Shown here: positions 1 to 6,752 of the stretch, one piece after another
Position numbering within the stretch: the first letter of the stretch is position 1
Layout: each line of letters begins with the position of its first letter
From: CAZDBA01 sp964503615
GTDB lineage: Bacteria > Planctomycetota > Planctomycetia > Pirellulales > Pirellulaceae
Direction: 5' to 3'
Length of the DNA stretch: 9,654 nt
NCBI GenBank assembly: GCA_964503615.1
Contig: CAZDBA010000178.1
Coordinates: 1-9,654 of the forward strand
The notes under the pieces: model-generated
What the model was told of the DNA's origin: nothing
Databases searched by the model: none
Seen by the model: the letters and a program-made list of their open reading frames with translations, nothing else
Made by a program: the position numbers and the translations under genes

Positions 1-1371
1 GTGATGAGAGTAACGCCCTTCGATGGGCGCACAAAATACGATTCGCCCAAAAATTCGCCCCGTAGAGATCAAAGGCATTTCAGATTGCCATTCTGTTCCA
101 AGGTCCCTTTTGCTTTTGTCTAGTTTCTTCTTGGCATGAAAACTCTCGTGGATCCACGGTGCATTGACGTCGAGGGTAACTTCACTCAGTTTGTTCTCCG
201 CGGCAAAATCGCAGACCTGTTTCCATATCATTTGCCAGTCTCGGTTACCTTGTAATTGAATCCCTTTGGGGTCTTGTTTACCAGGTGTACCCATAGAAGA
301 ACTAAAGGTTCCCAACATTCTTTTTGAAATGAGTTTGAACTCTGCTGCCCCAAAAATCTTCCCAAAAATGAGGACAGCTAGAACGATACCGATCGAGACA
401 ATTGCAAATTCGCTGTGGTGCGTTATCAGGGACATGATCGCCCCTGTTGAGGTTGTCATGGTCAGAAGACCGACCCATAAAAGGCTTGTTTGAGGGCTGA
501 GCCCTTTTTTGGCCATCACATGATGCAGGTGCCCGCGATCTGTTGTATAGATGCTGCGGCCAGTTAGGCGTCTTCGCACAACTGCAGCAGAGGTGTCAAT
601 CAAGGGGATCGCCAGCAGAGCAATTGGGGCAAAAAACGCGTAAGCTGTTGCTTGTTTGAAAGAACTACGAATGGTGATTGCTGCTAAAACGAATCCGATA
701 AGCATACTGCCCGCATCGCCCAGGAAAACTTTAGCCGGTGGGAAATTAAATCGAAGAAAACCCAGCAAACCTCCAGCGAAAATTAAGCAAATTGTCGCGT
801 CCAGGTTAGAGCCATTATAAAACCCCATCACTGAGAGGGAGGCAAATATCACAACTCCGATCGTAGCCGCAAAACCATCTGCACCATCTAGCAAATTGAC
901 CGAATTAATGGCAGCTAAAATCCAAAGATAGACAATCGGAATGGAGAATATGCCGAACTTAATGACGACACTTGCAAACGCGACCTGCTTGAATTGGTAA
1001 CCGAAAAAAATCAAAACGGATGCGGCAATGATTTGACCAACTAATTTCTGTCTGCCGCGCAAGTCAAAACGGTCATCGGCAACGCCCACAAACAGGATGA
1101 TCAAAGAACCAATCAGAAGTCCAATCAGTTCTGAGGCTGTAGCTTCATTAATTTTCAAGTCAAAAAAGTATGACGTAATTAAAAATGAAGCGATGGAGGC
1201 AATGGCGATTGTGATGCCCCCAACCAAGGGTGTCGCATCAGAATGTAATTTTCGCTTTTTGTCCGGACTATCAACCAGCCCAATTTGCTTGGCAATTTTT
1301 GCCATGGCGGGGATCAAAGCAATCACAAGGCCCGTACTGATTGCAAACGCAAAAAATGCTGTTGCAATCAT
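1..1371 (-). CDS. WecA/MraY-family polyprenyl-phosphate sugar-1-phosphate transferase, partial (3' end beyond window)
   Basis: The reading frame stays open for 457 codons to the left edge with no stop, so the C-terminus is missing. The family transfers a sugar-1-phosphate (often GlcNAc-1-P) from a UDP-sugar to undecaprenyl phosphate on the inner face of the membrane, starting O-antigen or exopolysaccharide synthesis. Family signatures appear in order: TPLVGG (47-52), the Mg-binding DDRFD (99-103), NSVNLLDGADG (156-166), FLGDAGS (216-222) and the DRGHLHH loop (278-284). Many hydrophobic segments span about residues 1-345. From about 345 the protein continues as a soluble tail of at least 110 residues, beyond the usual WecA length. 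The start ATG overlaps the stop of the upstream ligase-like gene by four bases, implying translational coupling. Family assignment is firm; the exact sugar is not visible, and the HxH loop favours WecA-type over MraY. Confidence 0.93.
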   Translation of the reverse strand, partial: MIATAFFAFAISTGLVIALIPAMAKIAKQIGLVDSPDKKRKLHSDATPLVGGITIAIASIASFLITSYFFDLKINEATASELIGLLIGSLIILFVGVADDRFDLRGRQKLVGQIIAASVLIFFGYQFKQVAFASVVIKFGIFSIPIVYLWILAAINSVNLLDGADGFAATIGVVIFASLSVMGFYNGSNLDATICLIFAGGLLGFLRFNFPPAKVFLGDAGSMLIGFVLAAITIRSSFKQATAYAFFAPIALLAIPLIDTSAAVVRRRLTGRSIYTTDRGHLHHVMAKKGLSPQTSLLWVGLLTMTTSTGAIMSLITHHSEFAIVSIGIVLAVLIFGKIFGAAEFKLISKRMLGTFSSSMGTPGKQDPKGIQLQGNRDWQMIWKQVCDFAAENKLSEVTLDVNAPWIHESFHAKKKLDKSKRDLGTEWQSEMPLISTGRIFGRIVFCAPIEGRYSHH

Positions 1372-4172
1372 GAGATTGTTCCTGTGTAAAAGAAATCAAG
1401 AGAAAGCCGCTTCGCCCTCAAATTAGCTCCTGCTGAATTTTTGAGTTTCAACTTGGCTTTTACTTTGTCAAACAGGTTTATGTAGATTTTGGATTTTTCA
1501 TTGATTCGATAAAGACGTAAGATCTCTTTTTCCGCCTCCTTGTAATACCCGTATTCATAAAGGGTTGATGCCAAGCGATAGCGAAGTTGTTGATTGGCAG
1601 GATCGCTACGAACCAGTTTTTCCAAGTACTCAATTTCAATTTCTGTATTGCCAAGACTGCGGTTTACGTTGGCTTTTAATTGAAGTGCCTTTGAATCGTC
1701 GAGGGGGATTCCCACTAACAACTCGTCTGCACGTTTCAAGGCCTCCATACGGAAAGGGTCTGCTGGCTGAACGTAGGTTGTTGAAAACTTGTACAGTAGA
1801 TTTGGGTCTTCGCCAATGATCTTATCAACGATCAGTTGGTTGTTGATTGCTGGGAGTTGACGGTCGGTATTGCCTGTTACCAAATTCATTACTGTCCGGA
1901 AATATTTTTTTCGATTCAGCGTCAAAAGGTATTTTAGGTTTTCTATACCGGATTCTACTTCGCCACTTTGAAGTTGGCTAATTGCACTTCGTAGACGATA
2001 GTCCCCGTTTTGCGGACTGAGTTTTAATGTCTTGGCTATTTCAATTTGTGCAATTTCATTGTCTTTAAGTACAGTCGTCAACTGCCCAATCAAAAGCTGA
2101 GTCTCCGGTTGCAATGGAGAAATTCGACGGCTGGCTTGGTAGTAAAGCAAAGCTTGATTTAAATCGATTTTAAAGAAATATTGTGATTTTAAACGATTCA
2201 GTATGCGAAATTCATTTTGGTTTTCCAAACTCACAATTTTCTGGTGCAATCGCAACGTGCTGGTTAGATTCCAAAGACTCTGGTCCATTTGGTCACGAAC
2301 CTCGCCTGTTAGGTTCTCATAAGAATCCGTGCCTTCTTTAAGCAACTCCAGATACTGCATTCGAGCCCGCATCAGATGAAGGTCTCCCAGATAGTTAAGG
2401 CCGCGCGTCGAAGGCGCGTTAGCCACTCTGGGGGTTAGCGAGTCAATCTTGTCGTTCACTTCTCCGAAACTGGAAGAAACAAACGCTTGATAGGTATTGT
2501 TACGATAATTCTTGTCGAATTCGCTAATGAGCATGGTGGTTTGAAACAGGTTGTAGGCAACAAACATTGTAAGCAGAAACGAACCCAGTATCAAAATCTG
2601 ACAAAACCAGTTTGGGCAGCCGAATCGTAAAAGGCTACGTTTCTTTAAACGGTCTGCCAAACCATGTGCCTGCTGAGCAACAACTCCCATTCCAGCAGCG
2701 AATAAGACCATGTTAGCCGGAATGTACCAGCCAAAATCGAAAATCGCAGCGAGTAGCTGCCCGCATATCAACAGGGCTGCAAAAACTCCCGTGCCTACGC
2801 TGGTACCCGAACCACCACGAATTAAGAGCAGAAGCAAATACCAGAACCCAACGAGGATTGCCGATACAAGCAAAACGATTCCGGGAATTCCAGATTCTAC
2901 TATCGTTTGGACGTACTGATTTTCAGCGTATTCAAAAATTGACGATTCAGGATTCGAACGATAGATACGATGGACCGAGCGGTATGAACCCAAGCCGGTT
3001 CCGAACCATCCATTTTCAAATCCAGCGGGTAAAGTGTCCCGCCAAGTTCCTATTCTGGCATCAGTTTGAGCAATCTTCAGTGAATCAATGTTCTCGAACT
3101 TGGACCAAATACGGTCGCCATATCCTGCAAAGAAGGCGGTCAAGAGCGTAATTGCACCGATAGGGATCAGCAGCAGTCCTGCGAACTTGGGGCGACGAGT
3201 TGCATTGTAGATTATGGCGGCAAAGACACATCCACCGAGCAGGGCCAGCACGCCGCCGCGAGAAAAAGATGCAAAGACCCCAACCGAGATAAAACCGCAA
3301 GCGACCATGATCATGATCTTGGTAACGTCAAGCTTCTCGGCGAACATGCTTAGGTAGGTATTAATTTGTCGCCAGAATGGAATCTCCTTGCTGACGATTA
3401 ATCTAGGCTTGCCTTCACTTTGGCCAGAGATCAAAAGCATAAATAGGCCGACTCCAGCGGCCAAACACATGACCAAGTAGCCAGCCGCATTGTTTGGGCA
3501 AACAAACGAGGCGAAGGGGGAAGTGTTGTCTGGAAGCTCAATATACCAGAGGAGCTTGCCATTGAACCGAGCATTTTGCAAAAGGCCGAAAGCAGTCAGT
3601 ACAACCCCATTGATCAACACGGCGGAATAGAACAGTTTGAGGTGTTTTTCGCTGCGAAAATAACGACAACTTAACAGCAAACAAACGAATGCAATCACAA
3701 GCAGACGCAATTGGTGCCAAGTCCCTTCGGTATCTAGGCTCAATCGAATCGGGACTTCAGCAGCTCTGGGATCTCCTTGAAAAAATACCTCATTAAACTC
3801 CTGCTGTCGGCCTGTCATCAAACCGATGAATCCCTCGGATAAAGGCAGAGTTTGCAAAAAACCGATTGCCATGCCCAAGAAAACGAACAAAGCAATATAG
3901 GGCAAATGTTGTTTCTTTTTTGAGCCTAAAGAAGTTTCAATCCACCAGCAACCGATCGCCAACAGCAATAAAACTGAGATGAACAGTTGCGCCGCCGAAG
4001 TAACCGAAGCGATCATCCAAGGTGCGGAAATGATCGCAATAAGCAGGAAGATTCGGGCTGCCCAGGAAAAGCCTTTTATCAACCCACGATCCGAGCTGCT
4101 TGATCTCCTATTTCGGTCACTGTGATTTGCAACCGTATCTTGCAAAGTCAGGTTCTTGGGTCGCTTGGCCAT
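1368..4172 (-). CDS. O-antigen ligase/polymerase-like (Wzy_C) membrane protein with C-terminal TPR-like region
   Basis: A 934-residue protein. A short polar N-terminus (1-35) is followed by a dozen or so hydrophobic segments (about 36-500 and 523-545). The family polymerises O-antigen units or ligates polysaccharide to a lipid carrier on the periplasmic side. Visible family marks are SFSRGGVLALLGG (302-314), the start of the large periplasmic loop, and RIGTWRDTLPAGFENGWFGTG (373-393), followed by EYAENQYVQTIVESGIPG (414-431), which matches the conserved loop-end motif. The position usually held by H-N is here E-N. Residues about 560-910 are soluble and helical, with TPR-like segments at about 671-755 and 822-900. 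The gene heads an operon with the WecA-like gene, whose ATG overlaps this stop. No clear ribosome-binding site precedes ATG 4172; the context -CGGCACTTAACAC-ATG has none. Ligase and polymerase cannot be told apart from sequence. Confidence 0.85.
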   Translation of the reverse strand: MAKRPKNLTLQDTVANHSDRNRRSSSSDRGLIKGFSWAARIFLLIAIISAPWMIASVTSAAQLFISVLLLLAIGCWWIETSLGSKKKQHLPYIALFVFLGMAIGFLQTLPLSEGFIGLMTGRQQEFNEVFFQGDPRAAEVPIRLSLDTEGTWHQLRLLVIAFVCLLLSCRYFRSEKHLKLFYSAVLINGVVLTAFGLLQNARFNGKLLWYIELPDNTSPFASFVCPNNAAGYLVMCLAAGVGLFMLLISGQSEGKPRLIVSKEIPFWRQINTYLSMFAEKLDVTKIMIMVACGFISVGVFASFSRGGVLALLGGCVFAAIIYNATRRPKFAGLLLIPIGAITLLTAFFAGYGDRIWSKFENIDSLKIAQTDARIGTWRDTLPAGFENGWFGTGLGSYRSVHRIYRSNPESSIFEYAENQYVQTIVESGIPGIVLLVSAILVGFWYLLLLLIRGGSGTSVGTGVFAALLICGQLLAAIFDFGWYIPANMVLFAAGMGVVAQQAHGLADRLKKRSLLRFGCPNWFCQILILGSFLLTMFVAYNLFQTTMLISEFDKNYRNNTYQAFVSSSFGEVNDKIDSLTPRVANAPSTRGLNYLGDLHLMRARMQYLELLKEGTDSYENLTGEVRDQMDQSLWNLTSTLRLHQKIVSLENQNEFRILNRLKSQYFFKIDLNQALLYYQASRRISPLQPETQLLIGQLTTVLKDNEIAQIEIAKTLKLSPQNGDYRLRSAISQLQSGEVESGIENLKYLLTLNRKKYFRTVMNLVTGNTDRQLPAINNQLIVDKIIGEDPNLLYKFSTTYVQPADPFRMEALKRADELLVGIPLDDSKALQLKANVNRSLGNTEIEIEYLEKLVRSDPANQQLRYRLASTLYEYGYYKEAEKEILRLYRINEKSKIYINLFDKVKAKLKLKNSAGANLRAKRLSLDFFYTGTIS

Positions 4173-4278
4173 GTGTTAAGTGCCGTGTTGGTTGTTGTTC
4201 TGGAATTGGACGAAGCGAAAAAACCACATTGATTTGCGGTGGAGATAGGGGCTTATTCGATCCCCATGAAAGGCGGGT

Positions 4279-4294
4279 CGTTTTTGCAAAAACG
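4279..4294. repeat. Perfect 16-bp palindrome upstream of the polysaccharide operon
   Basis: CGTTTTTGCAAAAACG is its own reverse complement. It lies 107 nt upstream of the ligase-like start, in the 417-nt non-coding gap 4173-4589. It could be an operator for a dimeric regulator or a leader hairpin. It is not followed by a U-tract in the minus direction, so it does not look like a terminator. A second copy of the half-site (GTTTTT) lies just upstream on the minus strand, at 4299-4304. Confidence 0.5.
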
Positions 4295-4322
4295 GTTAAA
4301 AACGCCCTCCGTGGAATCCCCA

Positions 4323-4351
4323 ATGCTAAGATGCCGTAATTTTAGTGTAAA
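4323..4351 (-). promoter_or_regulatory. Candidate sigma70-type promoter for the polysaccharide operon
   Basis: On the minus strand a TTTACA hexamer (4351-4346) is followed after 17 nt by TAGCAT (4328-4323), matching the -35/-10 consensus at five and four of six positions. It would give a leader of about 145 nt carrying the 4279-4294 palindrome. The rest of the 4173-4589 gap shows no coding region or clear terminator. Planctomycete promoter consensus is poorly defined, so this is tentative. Confidence 0.3.
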
Positions 4352-4412
4352 GACACACTTTAAGAGGATTAACTGATTTCCCCAAGCAGTTCTCTTATTC
4401 CGAAAAATCCAT

Positions 4413-4423
4413 ATTATATATCA
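4413..4423 (-). promoter_or_regulatory. Alternative extended -10 element upstream of the polysaccharide operon
   Basis: On the minus strand TGATATATAAT contains a perfect TATAAT (4418-4413) and, in another register, an extended -10 (TGA before TATATA). No convincing -35 hexamer lies 16-18 nt upstream. It competes with 4323-4351 as the operon promoter; A+T-rich chance occurrence is possible. Confidence 0.22.
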
Positions 4424-4589
4424 CTTGAAAGCCATCGATTCCTAACTGCCTAGCGCTGACTACAGTCCGGAATCTTCCCTTTGTATTTGAAGGCCGCACA
4501 CCTTGTGTTAATAATGCGACCGTTTTTGAGAAAGCCCAGTTTATGGGGTCGGGGGTATTGTATTGCACATCTCAACCCATGAATATCAC

Positions 4590-4961
4590 TTAGTCATTGT
4601 GGTGACGTGGCAAAGAGTGGGTGTAAAGTACGATCAATGCGCCGGCCCCCAAAAGACTCCAAGGCATCCAGTCCCTAGTTTGCACTACACGCGTAGCAAT
4701 GGGCTTTGGAGTGGTTCCTGGCGTGGTTCCGTAAGGCTGATAGCCTGAGGTGGTTCCATAAGGCTGGTAGCCCGCCTGCTGGTAGAAATTTCCTGTCGAG
4801 TTCTGTACAGGTAGACCGGCATTAAGCCCGCTACCAGCATCTCTGTTGATGATTTGTGGCAGTGGACGACCACCTCCCATAGCAAATTTGTCTACGACAA
4901 GCGTCTCCAAGCCAAGAATTAGGGAAAAGATTCCCAAAGCTAAAAATAATGATCGCCACAT
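4590..4961 (-). CDS. Small two-segment membrane protein with GYQPYGTT repeats, function unknown
   Basis: A 123-residue protein. A hydrophobic segment at about 3-23 looks like a membrane anchor, or a signal peptide without an obvious cleavage site. A flexible Gly/Pro/Gln/Thr-rich linker (28-95) follows, then a second hydrophobic segment (about 99-115, DWMPWSLLGAGALIVLYTHS) and a short polar His-rich tail. The linker holds two exact-register repeats, GYQPYGTTS (64-72) and GYQPYGTTP (73-81), then GTTP. The start is well supported: GGAG at 4973-4970 sits 8 nt before ATG. The gene stands alone, divergent from the response regulator. The N- and C-terminal hydrophobic motifs look like a conserved planctomycete hypothetical family, but that is an impression from memory, and no function can be assigned. 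Confidence 0.75.
   Translation of the reverse strand: MWRSLFLALGIFSLILGLETLVVDKFAMGGGRPLPQIINRDAGSGLNAGLPVQNSTGNFYQQAGYQPYGTTSGYQPYGTTPGTTPKPIATRVVQTRDWMPWSLLGAGALIVLYTHSLPRHHND
4722..4775. repeat. Two 27-bp tandem repeats inside the small membrane protein gene
   Basis: Units 4722-4748 and 4749-4775 are near-identical (for example GTGGTTCC at 4723 and 4750) and encode the two GYQPYGTT nonapeptides. A third partial copy of GTGGTTCC at 4711 encodes the extra GTTP. Point differences between the units are mostly at third codon positions. Confidence 0.8.
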
Positions 4962-5134
4962 TGATAAAACTCCAAATATTTATATCACGCAAATCGTCAG
5001 TTATTGCACACCTGCGCCAGATGTGTTTTTCGATCACCGTTTGTTATGATTGTTTGATAAAAGCGGGCCGCAGTGTTTTCAGCCTTCCAATACATGTTTC
5101 GATCGAGCATACTGCGGACGAAAGGGACTGACTA

Positions 5135-5557
5135 ATGACTTCCATTAATGAAAAAACCGAACTGGATCGTTCTCAGACTTCAGAATTAAAACACGTTCTG
5201 GTTGTCGATGATGATTTTGATGTTACCGAATCTCTAAAGCATGCTTTGTCCAAAGAAGGATTTAAGGTCTCTGTTGCAACGGATGGGAATTTGGGAATTG
5301 CACATGCAGAAACACAAAGGCCTGATCTCCTGATTCTCGATTTGATGATGCCTAAACGGAGTGGGTTTTTGGTTTTGGAGTACCTGAGGCAGTCTGAAAA
5401 TGGCCCGACTATTCCAGTAATTATGATCACTGGAAACGAAGGAAAGCGTCATCAACAATATGCAGAGCTACTAGGCGTCAGTGACTACATTCGTAAACCG
5501 TTTACGATGGACCGCCTACTCACCAGCGTGAAGGACCTCCTAAGTAAACCCTTCTGA
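5135..5557 (+). CDS. Single-domain CheY-like response regulator
   Basis: A 140-residue protein consisting almost only of a receiver domain (about 20-137) after a polar N-terminal extension of about 18 residues. All receiver residues are present: the acidic pocket D25/D26 (VLVVDDD), phosphoacceptor D69 in LLILDLMMPKRSG, switch T99 (MITG), and K121 in DYIRKPF. There is no DNA-binding or enzymatic output domain, so it must act by protein-protein contact or as a phosphorelay step. No histidine kinase is nearby, so its partner is unknown. AAAGGG at 5121-5126, 8 nt before ATG, is a plausible ribosome-binding site. It is divergent from the small membrane protein gene and converges on csrA with a 64-nt gap. 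Confidence 0.93.
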   Translation: MTSINEKTELDRSQTSELKHVLVVDDDFDVTESLKHALSKEGFKVSVATDGNLGIAHAETQRPDLLILDLMMPKRSGFLVLEYLRQSENGPTIPVIMITGNEGKRHQQYAELLGVSDYIRKPFTMDRLLTSVKDLLSKPF

Positions 5558-5589
5558 GTAAACTCTCCTGAGACGAAGTCGCCACTTTG

Positions 5590-5618
5590 CTGAACCCATT
5601 TCAAAAGATTGGCTTCAG
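5590..5618. terminator. Imperfect hairpin between convergent response regulator and csrA
   Basis: CTGAA (5590-5594) pairs with TTCAG (5614-5618), and CCA (5596-5598) with TGG (5610-5612), with one C-C mismatch and an 11-nt loop. It fills the 64-nt convergent gap where a two-way terminator would be expected, but neither strand has a proper U-tract, so the call is weak. Confidence 0.25.
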
Positions 5619-5621
5619 ACG

Positions 5622-5837
5622 CTATTTTCCGATATCTCGAGTCTCTGATGGCCCTAGTTCGCTGGCCTTCTCATTTTCACGCTTGATCGCGTCATAAACT
5701 TCTTGACGATGAACGGGTATCTCGCTCGGGGCATCAATCCCCAATCGAACTTTGTCTCCACGGATATCAACGATCGTAATCATCACGTCGTCGCCGATCA
5801 TAATACTTTCGTCTCGATGTCTTGATAAAACCAACAT
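5622..5837 (-). CDS. csrA: Carbon storage regulator / translational regulator CsrA
   Basis: A 71-residue homodimeric RNA-binding protein that binds GGA-containing hairpin loops, usually over ribosome-binding sites, to block translation or alter mRNA stability. The start MLVLSRHRDESIMIGDDVMI matches the family, with L4, R6 and R44 at the RNA-contact positions known from E. coli CsrA, and GIDAP at 33-37. Compared with the 61-residue E. coli protein it has a C-terminal extension (about 57-71). It also carries N55, a position important for FliW antagonism in Bacillus. This fits the presence of fliW just upstream. GAGG at 5848-5845, 7 nt before ATG, supports the start. The leader is structured (see 5838-5941). 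Confidence 0.97.
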   Translation of the reverse strand: MLVLSRHRDESIMIGDDVMITIVDIRGDKVRLGIDAPSEIPVHRQEVYDAIKRENEKASELGPSETRDIGK

Positions 5838-5941
5838 CGGTTTACCTCACTTCCAATGACTGATTGCCTGTAAAAGGATGAACATTGCTTTTGCTTTTGT
5901 CAGGCAATCCTTTGCCAATACATACCGCTAGCGATACGTAT
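5838..5941 (-). promoter_or_regulatory. Structured csrA leader with CsrA-type GGA hairpin and competing inverted repeats
   Basis: Reading the minus strand, a 10-bp stem with two G-U pairs and a CUAG loop (5941-5918) is followed after one base by a second hairpin (5916-5903). Its GGCA/UGCC stem presents the hexaloop AAGGAU, the typical CsrA-bound form. Its 3' arm also belongs to a perfect 9-bp inverted repeat, GATTGCCTG (5909-5901) with CAGGCAATC (5870-5862). The loop sequence AAAGGAT (5913-5907) can alternatively pair with ATCCTTT (5879-5873). These pairings exclude one another. A second GGA (5854-5852) lies just upstream of the GAGG ribosome-binding site. Pairings are read directly; regulation by CsrA is inference. 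The rest of the 333-nt fliW-csrA gap (5942-6170) shows only a weak promoter-like pair. Confidence 0.55.
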
Positions 5942-5948
5942 GCAAGCA

Positions 5949-5975
5949 GTTATCGACGACCCAAGCAGGGTTCAA
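5949..5975 (-). promoter_or_regulatory. Weak candidate promoter for csrA
   Basis: Minus-strand TTGAAC (5975-5970) and GATAAC (5954-5949) are separated by 15 nt, shorter than ideal. Start of transcription would fall at about 5942, placing the tandem hairpins at the very 5' end of the csrA mRNA. The match is poor. The TCGATAA core also resembles a flagellar sigma28 -10, but no matching -35 is present. Confidence 0.2.
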
Positions 5976-6170
5976 CAGAAAAAGTCAAGAAGGGTCGGGT
6001 CACTCTATCTATTTCGATGAGGACGTAAATCCGTAACGGTTCTACCGAATATTCACTATAGAGTTCGACCAGTAGAATCGTTTTGCGCGACAAATAATGG
6101 CCGTTAGAATTCCGCCAACCGCAATAAATCTGGAATGGAGGAGCCGAACAACGCCCATAGGCAGAGAGTC

Positions 6171-6611
6171 CTAGGCGCTTCGACGCATGCCGATTGGCAG
6201 GGTGGCCAATTCGTACTGAGTAGGCTGTTCGTCGACTGTAATGACTTGGGCACCGATTCGGCGGTCAAGATTGATAACGACTGGCGCTCGCAGATTCAAA
6301 GTCAAAGCGTCCTCGTCTCTTCCCACTATTCCCAGTACATAAGCTTGATCTACCGTGCTGAGTTGCAAGTTTTCGATCTGCTCCGGTTCCAAACGAACTT
6401 GATACTCAGAAACGAACCGACGAGGCGAAATGACAGGAAGCGCCACATCTGCTTTCTGCATACTTTGAAGCCAGCCCACGGAATTGTTCTGCCCATCAGC
6501 CAGAAGAACCCAGTGACGACATCCCTCAAACCCAATCAAGCCTTCGCGAAAGAACAGAATGTCCTCAGGCTCAATGTCAATTTTCCCAAACCGAGTTGTG
6601 TGGATGTTCAT
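6171..6611 (-). CDS. fliW: Flagellar assembly factor FliW (CsrA antagonist)
   Basis: A 146-residue cytoplasmic protein. In the known system FliW binds either flagellin or CsrA. When flagellin is exported, freed FliW sequesters CsrA and relieves repression of flagellin translation. Family marks are FREGLIGFEG (21-30), VGWLQS (45-50), ALPVISP (57-63) and the C-terminal LTLNLRAPVVINLDRRIGAQ (103-122). Length is typical. No good ribosome-binding site precedes ATG 6611 (upstream GGTATAGAT), but the N-terminus MNIHTTRFGKIDI fits the family start. It lies upstream of csrA in the same direction, but 333 nt away, so csrA probably has its own promoter. No flagellin or other flagellar gene lies within the window. 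Confidence 0.94.
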   Translation of the reverse strand: MNIHTTRFGKIDIEPEDILFFREGLIGFEGCRHWVLLADGQNNSVGWLQSMQKADVALPVISPRRFVSEYQVRLEPEQIENLQLSTVDQAYVLGIVGRDEDALTLNLRAPVVINLDRRIGAQVITVDEQPTQYELATLPIGMRRSA

Positions 6612-6638
6612 ATCTATACCGAAACGAAAAACTGACCG

Positions 6639-6657
6639 CGGACCTCGTCTTGGTCCG
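6639..6657 (-). other. GC-rich hairpin in the fliW leader
   Basis: CGGACC (6639-6644) and GGTCCG (6652-6657) form a 6-bp stem with a 7-nt loop, 28 nt upstream of the fliW start. In the minus direction it is followed after a few bases by GTTTTTCGTTT, so it could act as a weak attenuator or simply as leader structure. No minus-strand gene ends upstream that would need a terminator here. Confidence 0.3.
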
Positions 6658-6752
6658 TATCGTCAACGTTCGGTTGGGAAATCCAGAAAATCTAGAGCTC
6701 TGGTGCGACGTTTTTGGTTTGTACCGTGTTTTACGGTCAATCTTACACTCGA

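Noticed and set aside
3085..3300. Short minus-strand frame inside the ligase-like gene
   Set aside because: It is a shadow in another frame of a well-supported membrane-protein gene.
4535..4547. CCCA/TGGG hairpin downstream of the small membrane protein gene as a terminator
   Set aside because: Only four base pairs and a broken U-tract; not enough to support a terminator.
4962..5134. Promoters for the divergent small membrane protein and response regulator genes
   Set aside because: TATAAA and TATGAT boxes exist, but the former is too close to the ribosome-binding site and neither has a -35 at proper spacing.
5949..5956. TCGATAA as a flagellar sigma28 -10 element for csrA
   Set aside because: No TAAAG-like -35 lies at the required 11-nt spacing.
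6135..6635. 166-codon plus-strand open frame opposite fliW
   Set aside because: It lies almost wholly antisense to fliW, whose product matches its family along its full length; the plus-strand product has no recognisable features.
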